Shown here: positions 57,050 to 64,000 of the stretch, piece after piece
Position numbering within the stretch: the stretch's first letter is position 1
Layout of the letters: each line of letters opens with the position of its first letter
Source: Vitellaria paradoxa
Lineage: Eukaryota; Streptophyta; Magnoliopsida; Ericales; Sapotaceae
Direction: 5' to 3'
NCBI GenBank assembly: GCA_019916065.1
Contig: CM034236.1
Coordinates: forward strand, 28,300,457 to 28,364,456
DNA length: 64,000 nucleotides
Notes under the pieces: model-generated
The model's input: only the letters and a program-made list of their open reading frames with translations
Told to the model about the DNA's origin: nothing
Databases searched by the model: none
Position numbers and translations under genes: made by a program

Positions 57050-57711
57050 ATGAAGAAAAGAATTCCGTATGAATGGGATGAAGCATGCAGTAATGTCTTT
57101 AAAAACATCAAGGAGTATTTGATGAAATCACTAGTATTTGTCACTCCTATTCCTGGGAAGCCATTGGTTTTGCACATTACTACACAAGAATGGTCTGTTA
57201 GGGCTTCACTTGCTTTAGAAAATAAAAAGAGAAAAGAAAATGCCCTTTACTATCTTAGTAAGATGATGACCCCTAAGAAGATGTATTTAGCCCTAGTGTT
57301 TACAATTCAATGCATCATTATTTTCAATCTCACACTATTTATCTTATCTCTAAAGCCAATCCCATCAAGTATATCATGTTGAAACCAGTCTTATCTGATA
57401 GACTAGTAAGATGGTATTTTTTTTTCAAGAATTTGAGATCATTTACTACCAGACGAAAATGCCTTTTATGTAGAAGTTTGACAACCATAGAGGATGTATT
57501 TCGAATGAGCAGCTTAGCAAATGGTATAGGAGCTTGTGTAGTATTTCTCACTCCAGAAAGAGACGTGTTGCCTTATGCCTTCACTCTTACACAGCTCTTT
57601 TCAAACAATGAAACTAAATATCAAGCACTCATACTTGGGTTGGAAATAGCTATCGACATGAGCCAGTTAAAACTCGATATATATGGACATTTAAAATTGA
57701 TAATCAATTAA
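57050..57711 (+). pseudogene. Element J RNase H and second RNase H-like domain
   Basis: 57050-57382: end of RT connection and RNase H (PYEWDEACSNVFKNIKEYL, WSVRASLALENKKRKENALY, YLSKMMTPKK). 57310-57711 includes a second RNase H-like domain: NGIGACVVFLTPERDVLPY, ETKYQALILGLEIAIDMS, and LKLDIYGHLKLIIN. Catalytic Asp positions are eroded (YGHLKL where a DS pair is normal). Two RNase H-like domains in tandem point to the Tat group. Confidence 0.75.
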
Positions 57712-59860
57712 CTGCTAAACATTTATGAAATAAGGAAGCCTGACCTTCTTCCTTACTACAACTATGTAACTCGATTGATAGGATGGCTTGGCAGCATTAC
57801 TTTCAAACATATACTAAGAAAAGATAATAAACAAGTGAATTCCCTTGCTAAGCTTGTTCAACACTTGCATTACCTAATCATCCCAATTTGTCAAAGATGG
57901 GTTATTCCTCTGCTCTCCGATAATGAAGACAATAAGGAAAGAGATGTAAATACAATCTTAGTCTTTGCAATTGAAAAAAATTATTGGCATCAACTGCTTG
58001 TTAATTATCTGCTCCATCAGAAGCTACTAAAAAATCTATGTAGAAGAACTAACATAAGGCATTGAGCTTCAAGATTTGTCTTCTATAAGGACACACTTTA
58101 TCATCATTCTTTCAAAGGACTACTCTTCTACTACCCAGGAGAAGTTGAAGCTACACAAACTTTAGAAGAAGCTCACTCTGGTGTGTGTGGCACTCATCAA
58201 TCTAGTGTGAAACTTAACTTTCGAATCAAAAGAATGGACTACTACTAGCTTACGATGGTGAAAGACTATGGAATACGCTAAAAGATGCTAATCCTATCAA
58301 TTCCACAGAAACTTTATACATTGACCACCAGAATCACTCCATCCAAATGTCGTTTCTCAGCCATTTGATACACGAGGGCTAGATGTAGTGGGGCTATTGG
58401 CTGAGCCTTCTACTGGTCATTTGTAAATTTTGGTAGCAATTGACTACTTTTCTAAGTGGGTTGAAGTTGTACCATTAAGAGAACTTAAAAAAGAAAATGT
58501 CATGGATTTCATTCGCACTAAGGGGCCGCTTGGATGAGGGTAAAGCAGCCCCTCAAAAATTTTGCCCGTGGGCCCCGCATCTTTCACTTGGTTTGGCAGC
58601 CGAATGTGCCTCCCCTCTTCCCCGGTTTTGATTTTGCACCGTATTAAATTTAGCCCCCGCGGGGTGATAATTTTTCGCTAGAGTTTGGGCTAGCTAAAAA
58701 TTATCCCCCTTCAAGTGGATAAATTTTTGACGTTTTTAACCTTCGTTAATGGTATTGTTAACTTGATTAAAATAAATATAATGCTAATAAAAAAAATAAT
58801 AGATATGCCAACAAGTCAAAATAAACATAATTAAAAAAATTGGATAATAACCAACCATTCAAAAATACATATTTAAAAAAAAGTTTTTTAAATAAATTTA
58901 TAAAAAATTAAATTTTCAATGAAATAAATAATATAACTTCAAATTGTCCAAAAATAATTAAATAGAGTGGGTTTTGTAATTTAATATTTAATTTAATAGG
59001 TAGCCAAGTTTAGGACACCAGAAGGGCAAAAGAGTCATTTAATTGATTTTTCCATTCTTCACCCCCTCTTATTTATAAAATATCCAAACTAAGTCAAAAG
59101 TTATCCCCCTCCATAAACATCACATCAATGTGGGCCAACCCTTTAAAAATAATACCTCCTCTTATCTTATACCCCCTCTAAAACTTATCCCCCTAAAATT
59201 TTAGCACCGTCCAATCGGGCCCTAATATCATTTTCAGATATAGTGTACTGTGATACACCATCATTGATAATGGGAAGCCTTTCTATAATAGTTTGATGAA
59301 TAATTATGTGAGAATTTCAGCGTCGAACAGCACAACTCTTCTATGTATAATGCACCTGTAAGTGGTCACGCTAAGACATTCAACAAGACTCTTGGAAATT
59401 TGTTGAAGAAGGTGGTTGCAATGTTAAAGCAAGATTGGCATGAGAGAATTGGAGAAGCTCTATGGGCTAATAACATAATGAACATCTACACAAGCTACTT
59501 CTTATGCTTTGGTGTATGGCATGAAAGATGTTCTCACCCTCGAGCGTTAAATCCCATCATTATGGATTGCTCTTCAAGGTCTCATTCAAGAAGAAAATGC
59601 TCACCTGTGACTAGACGAATTGGAAGCACTTGATGAGAAGAGGCTTGATACATAACAACGTTTAGAATGTTATCAAGCTTGTCTTTCCAAAGAATTCAAC
59701 AAAAGAGTCCCCCCCAATCCTTTCAGAAAGGAGACTTGGTACTCGCTGTGAGAAGACCCATCAATACCACTCACCATATTGGCAACAAATTCAACTCCAA
59801 TTGGGGTGGTCCGTATGTTATGCAAGAAGTCTACTCAACGGAGCATATAAGATAGTTATG
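57712..59860 (+). pseudogene. Element J integrase, split by a MITE
   Basis: Zinc-binding part near 58080-58250 (HSFKGLLFYYPGEVEATQTL, HSGVCGTHQSS). Core from 58370 (RGLDVVGLLAEPSTGH, VAIDYFSKWVEVVPLRE). The MITE enters at 58522. The core resumes at 59223 with DNGKPFYNSLMN near 59265 and GHAKTFNKTLG near 59360, where the catalytic Glu position seems to be Lys. C-terminal domain to 59855 (SFQKGDLVLAVRRPINTTHH, FNSNWGGPYVMQEVY). Confidence 0.8.
58522..59222. mobile_element. PIF/Harbinger-like MITE K
   Basis: 701 bp without coding sequence, starting GGGGCCGCTTGGATGAGGG. It ends with sequence whose complement is GGGCCCGATTGGACGGTG, which gives imperfect terminal inverted repeats. A TAA duplication flanks it (58519-58521 and 59223-59225). 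Removing the insert and one TAA restores continuity of the integrase frame. GGGCCCG-type ends and a TAA/TTA target are typical of Harbinger-type elements. Confidence 0.85.
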
Positions 59861-59974
59861 GGGGATGGCTTGAGAAGTGGCCCATAAATGGCAAATTCCA
59901 TTGTCCTTAATGATCATGACTCTTGGCTCACATGAGTATAAACTGCAAATGGCACAAAAAAATAAAATAAAAAA

Positions 59975-60425
59975 ATGAACTACGCTGGGCTTAATCCCAT
60001 CTCAGGTACATAAGCAACTGGGATTTATTCCGAGTTCAGTCATTCATTAAAGAAAAAAAATTCCATTCCAATGAACTATGCTTGGCTGGATCCCATCTTG
60101 GGTACATAGGCAACTTGGAGTCTATACCAAGTTCAGTCATTCATTAAAAAAAAAAAATCCATTCCAATGAACTATGCTTGGCTTGATTCCATCTTGGATA
60201 CGTAGGAAATTTGGAGTCTATTCCAAGTTTAGTCATTCATTAAAAAAAAAAAAATTCCACTCTGATGAGCTATGCTTGGCTTGATCTCATCTTAGGTACG
60301 TAAGCAACTTGGTGTCTGTTCCAAGTTCAGTCACTCATTAAAAAAAAAAAAAAATCCAAGTCTTGGCTTGATCCCGTCTTAGTTACATAGGCAGTTTGAA
60401 ATCCTATTTCAAACTTAGTCATCTA
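59975..60425. repeat. Tandem array 1: five units of about 96 bp
   Basis: Units start at about 59975, 60071, 60167, 60264 and 60358. Each has atgaactatgcttggc, tcccatcttgggtac(a/g)taggcaa, then cattcattaaa and an A-run of 8-14. The last copy is truncated. It follows directly on the integrase of element J. Confidence 0.9.
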
Positions 60426-60870
60426 GTTGAAAACAAATTGATCCAATCATAAGTATTAAATTTATAATTCATACTCTCGTGATAAAGCTTGTGATATGCT
60501 AAGAATATCTCCAAGAAGTCTCTTTGATGTCAAGACAATCACTCAATAGTAGGAAATGGTCAACTTCGTAATAAAGTAAGGATTGTAAGAACAATACTTC
60601 TAAGGATATCTTATGTCAATGAATTTTACTGTAGAAACAAATAATACGCACCAAGTAAGCTCCCAAGAAAGATTGGAGGGTTCACACTGGTCCCACCTAA
60701 AACCTAATCTCCTAAATAGAACCTCCTTAGACGTGTATGTATTCATACTACCACATTGTACCAAATAGGATCTGTCGTTGGAAAATATCAAGAAAATGGA
60801 GAATCTCTTGCCCATACAGTGAATAATTATTGAAGGTAACCACAATCTGAAAGGAAGTAATCACAGCAAC
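60426..60870. other. Spacer between arrays 1 and 2
   Basis: No gene seen. AT-rich single-copy sequence within the 3' region of element J. Confidence 0.5.
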
Positions 60871-61216
60871 TTAGGGATCTAACATAGAGATTCCTAGGGC
60901 TTTCAAAGTAATTTACAATCTTAGGGATCTGACACAGAGATTCCTAAGACCTTCAAATCAATCTAACAACACTTTAGGGATCTAACACAGAGATTCCTAA
61001 GGCCTTCAAAGCAATTTAGCAACATTTTAGGGATTTGACACAGAGATTCCTAAGGCGATCAATGCTATCTAAAACCATAGGGATCTAACACAGAGATTCC
61101 TAGGGCCTTTGAAGCAATCCAACAATCTTAGGGATCTGACACAGAGATTCTTAGGGCCTTTAATGCCATCCCATAACCCTAGAGATCTGATATAGAGATC
61201 ATAAAGGCCTCTAATA
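60871..61216. repeat. Tandem array 2: seven units of about 52 bp
   Basis: Each unit contains tagggatctaacacagag and attcctaaggccttcaa with small changes. Units begin near 60873, 60921, 60970, 61026, 61077, 61128 and 61186. Unrelated in sequence to array 1. Confidence 0.9.
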
Positions 61217-61234
61217 CGGTCCCCAAGTCAGCTT

Positions 61235-62065
61235 TAGAAGTCTAGAGGCATGAAAACTTTCAGCTATAAATTCTTACCGAAGCCAAATTCAAAGGCTCTG
61301 GCTAATATAGGGGCAAATAAATGTTGGTATGAACAAATTTTCAGCCCCAAATGCTTTCCAAAGTTGAATTCAAAGGCTATGGATAACGTAGGCAAGAAAG
61401 GATGCTAGCTTGAACAACTTTCGGCCTGTTGAAGTCGAATTCAAAGGCTCTAGCTAATATCGACATAAACAGATGTTGGCACGAATAACTTTCAGCCTTG
61501 AAACCTTGTCAAAGCTAAATTCAAAGGCTCTAGCTGATATAGACACGAACGGATGCTAGCACGAACAACTTTTAGCCCGAGTTCTTGCTGAAGCTGAATT
61601 CAAAAGCTCTAGCTGATGTAGACGTGAACAGACGCTGGCACGAACAAACTTTCAGCCCCAAGTTCTTGTTGAAGCCGAATATAAAGGCTCGTATTGATGT
61701 AGGTGCGAATAGATGTTGGCTTGAATAAACTTTTAGCCCTAACTTTTTGCCAAAATCGAAATCAAAAGCTCTTGCTGATGTAAGCACAAACATATGCTAG
61801 CACGAACTAACTTTCAACCCTAAATTTTTCTCAAAGTCGAATTTAAAGGCTCGGGCTAATGGAGGCGGGAACCAATGATGGCATGAAAAACTTTCAAACC
61901 TAAGTTTTTGTCAAAACCAAATTCAAAGGCTTTGGCTGTTGTAAGCATGAATAGATGCTGGCACGAAAAACTTTCAGCCTTGAATTTTGCCAATGCGGAA
62001 TTCAAAGACTCTAGTTGATATAGGTGCAAATAGATACTGGCATAAATAAATTTTCAATCCAATAT
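61235..62065. repeat. Tandem array 3: ten units of about 79 bp
   Basis: The anchor word attcaaaggctct recurs at 61287, 61368, 61439, 61519, 61598, 61680, 61760, 61841, 61921 and 61999. Each unit also has cagatgctggcacgaa and aactttcagcc. Unrelated to arrays 1 and 2. The minus-strand frame at 61572-61793 is an effect of the repeat. Confidence 0.9.
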
Positions 62066-62800
62066 CAAAGATGCTAAAAAAAATTAGCAATTAAAAAACG
62101 TGCAAATTGGAATTCAAAAAAATGCATGCTGTGAGATTAAAAAAAAAAAAAAAAAGGAAAAGGAAGAAATAGAAGCTCTTGCACGTCTTTGATAGAATGA
62201 TTACTTTGTGTGTATATATGCATGGTATTAATTCATGGAGTGCCATTATGTTGCCAGCTACCATATGGGTATCAAAGTAATCCACAGTTTGTATTTATGA
62301 CAGTGTTAAGTTTAAAAAAAAAAACCATGAGTGGGGATTAGTAATGATATCATCAATTGAAGATCAATGCTGTGAAGGTAAAAAGGAATTAAGAATTACC
62401 ACACTGCTCCGTTATATAGAAGGAAAAAAATTAAAAGTGCCACTATTGCACCTGAAAAAAAAAATGCTCTGCCTTGCTAATGGAAAAAGAACAAGGATGC
62501 CTATTTTGCTCCTCTTCACTGGGAATTATTTTGAATTGAAGAAAATGACAGATGGAGACTTCTTATATAGACATAATTAAATCCTAGTCCAGTTATGATT
62601 TGAATTAGAGTTGTCAAAATTCTAATCAAATTCTAAGAAAAGCAAACCCCAATTAAATTTGGATTGCTCAAAGGAATACAAATTCTAAATTCAAATTATA
62701 CTAGAATTCTACCATGTGAATAAATTCAAACTCCTAATTTGCACAAGAGTTCTGCCATGATTTAAAAAAAAAAGGAATTTAAATTCTATCATAGCTATAA
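62066..62800. other. AT-rich region, no gene seen
   Basis: Contains A-runs (62139-62155, 62313-62323) and may still belong to element J or to its missing 3' LTR. No homology to the putative 5' LTR was seen. Confidence 0.4.
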
Positions 62801-63125
62801 TTTCATTATTCAAAATTTATAATTTGGTAGAAAATTAATTCTAAATTTCTAGCAAATTTTGGAATTAAAAATAAATTTAATTTCTTTCATGAAAGCAAAC
62901 TTTTATTCTAACTCAAATCTGGAATTAAAAATAAATTTTTATATCTTTCATATAAGCAAATTTTGATTCCAACTCAAATTTAGAATTAAAAATTAAATTT
63001 AATTTCTTCCATAAAAGCAAAATTTGATTCCAACTAAAATTTGGAATTAAAAATAAATTTAATTTCTTTTGTGATAGAAAATTTTGATTCCAACTCAAAT
63101 TTGGAATTCAAAATAAAATCAAATT
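62800..63125. repeat. Tandem array 4: five units of 60-61 bp
   Basis: The word ggaattaaaaataaattt recurs at 62861, 62921, 62981, 63041 and 63101 with almost exact 60-bp spacing. Each unit also has gcaaattttgattccaac or a close variant. Extremely AT-rich. Confidence 0.9.
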
Positions 63126-63685
63126 CATTATTTTAATTTCTACCTATAGAAATTGAAATATTTGAAATGTGACTTGCATCAAATTTTAAGGAAAAAAAAT
63201 TACCGAATCCAAATTGTTCTAGTTAATAGTGTCAAATTTTCAAATTCGAGACCCACTCACTTATCAAGTAGATAATGAGACTCCTGCCTTTTTTCTTACA
63301 TAATTCCTAAGAGATGGTGGGGATAGTATTGCTCGCTATCGTAGTAGGTGCAGGTGATGTGTGGTCAGATGGAGATAAATACATAACTAGCAACGACAGC
63401 GACTATGTCATCATCTCCATATCATACATGACAATAGTGTAGTCATCAATGGAAGGCAAGGGATTGAGTGGATGAGTATAAGGTGATGTTGTTCTACTAG
63501 CAAAAGCAGATGACCCCATTTTGGTTGATGTGGAAGGACTCACTCGCATATCATGCCCACTAACTTGGTTGGCTACAATATTCCTATGATCAATACTCCT
63601 AATGATTGACACCATGCAATGAATATCCTTATGTTAGTATAGTTGAGGATATCTATTGCCAACTAAGCAATCACGACTATAATGG
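63126..63685. other. Flank before the CACTA element, no gene seen
   Basis: No supported gene. A 70-codon minus-strand frame at 63403-63615 has no recognised homology. Confidence 0.4.
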
Positions 63686-64000
63686 CACTACAAGAAAATC
63701 AGGTATAGGCGATGAATATTTTCCTCACTAAAGGCTCGGTTTTCCTTGCTAAAAACTATAGGCGAGGAATTTTTTTCCTCGCGTATTTCCTCATCTATGC
63801 TCGGTTGCCTATACTTTTTAGCGAGAAATTATAATTTCCTCACCTATACTAGTTTTTAGCGAGAAAAATCATTTTCTCGCCTATAGTGACTTTTAGTGAG
63901 GAACAACTTTCCTCACCTATGTCTGGACTTTTAGCGAAGAAAGTACCATTTCCTCATCTAAAGTCATGTTTAGCGAGGAAAAAGTTTCGTCACCAATTCT
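63686..64000 (+). mobile_element. Left end of a CACTA DNA transposon
   Basis: Starts with CACTACAAGAAAA, the classic terminal inverted repeat of plant CACTA (En/Spm) elements. It is followed by dense subterminal repeats in both orientations: TTTAGCGAGAAA/TTTAGCGAGGAA type (near 63819, 63858, 63931, 63970) and TTTCCTC(G/A)CCTAT type (near 63785, 63832, 63875, 63911). These bind transposase in the family. The element continues beyond the right edge. Confidence 0.88.

Larger units (their letters stand above)
51629..62065 (+). mobile_element. Tat-like Ty3/gypsy element J
   Basis: Large + strand gypsy element: putative 5' LTR, gag, protease, a repetitive linker, RT, RNase H, a second RNase H-like domain, integrase, then tandem-repeat arrays. 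The extra RNase H and the long repetitive 3' region are known traits of the Tat/Ogre group. Frames are broken by many stops, and a MITE sits in the integrase. No 3' LTR matching the 5' one was recognised, so the right boundary is the end of the third array and may lie further right. Confidence 0.8.

Noticed and set aside
60871..61216. Regular repeats that superficially look like a CRISPR array
   Set aside because: The whole 52-bp unit is repeated, without unique spacers, in a plant nuclear retrotransposon; it is a tandem array.
61572..61793. 73-codon minus-strand frame with a three-fold protein repeat
   Set aside because: It is a reading of tandem array 3, whose unit length happens to stay in frame for three copies.
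63403..63615. 70-codon minus-strand frame next to the CACTA end
   Set aside because: It lies outside the CACTA terminus, shows no transposase motif, and has no recognised homologue.

Overview
This is nuclear DNA from a flowering plant, probably a woody eudicot with TE-swollen introns. The species cannot be named from the sequence. Nearly all of the window is transposable elements, but one host gene runs through it on the + strand.

Host gene: four short exons (11656-11733, 13410-13485, 47956-47996, 49623-49718) have canonical splice sites and matching phases. Together they encode the last 96 residues and the stop codon of the translation GTPase LepA/EF4, most likely the plastid form (cpLEPA). 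The introns are 1,676, 34,470 and 1,626 bp. The intron before the first visible exon probably extends past the left edge, because no earlier exon was found in 1-11655.

Left block (1-10987): two degenerate Ty3/gypsy copies lie head to tail on the minus strand and share one LTR, giving internal-LTR-internal-LTR. A copia gag scrap and then LepA exon follow.

Giant intron (13486-47955): two nests of retrotransposons. Nest 1 is old copia A (13552-35243, +). It is split by copia B (14949-28110, +) and copia E (28618-33558, -). B is itself split by C, a gag-bearing non-autonomous gypsy derivative (17593-20752, -), and by the young copia D (20953-26356, -). Nest 2 is copia F (37018-46776, +). It is split by a solo LTR H (41059-46175), which is split by an RTE-type LINE G (42606-46120, +), which holds a 5'-truncated L1-type LINE (44433-44752). 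Most joints show target-site duplications, so the order of insertion can be read directly.

Right block (49719-64000): the 3' flank of LepA, then a Tat-like Ty3/gypsy element J (about 51629 to beyond 62065, +). J carries a RNase H-like second domain, a Harbinger-type MITE (58522-59222) inside its integrase, and three unrelated tandem-repeat arrays after its pol gene. A fourth 60-bp array follows at 62800-63125. The window ends in the left end of a CACTA DNA transposon (from 63686).

Only the LepA exons look like functioning host coding sequence. All element genes seen carry stops, frameshifts or insertions, with D and G the best preserved.
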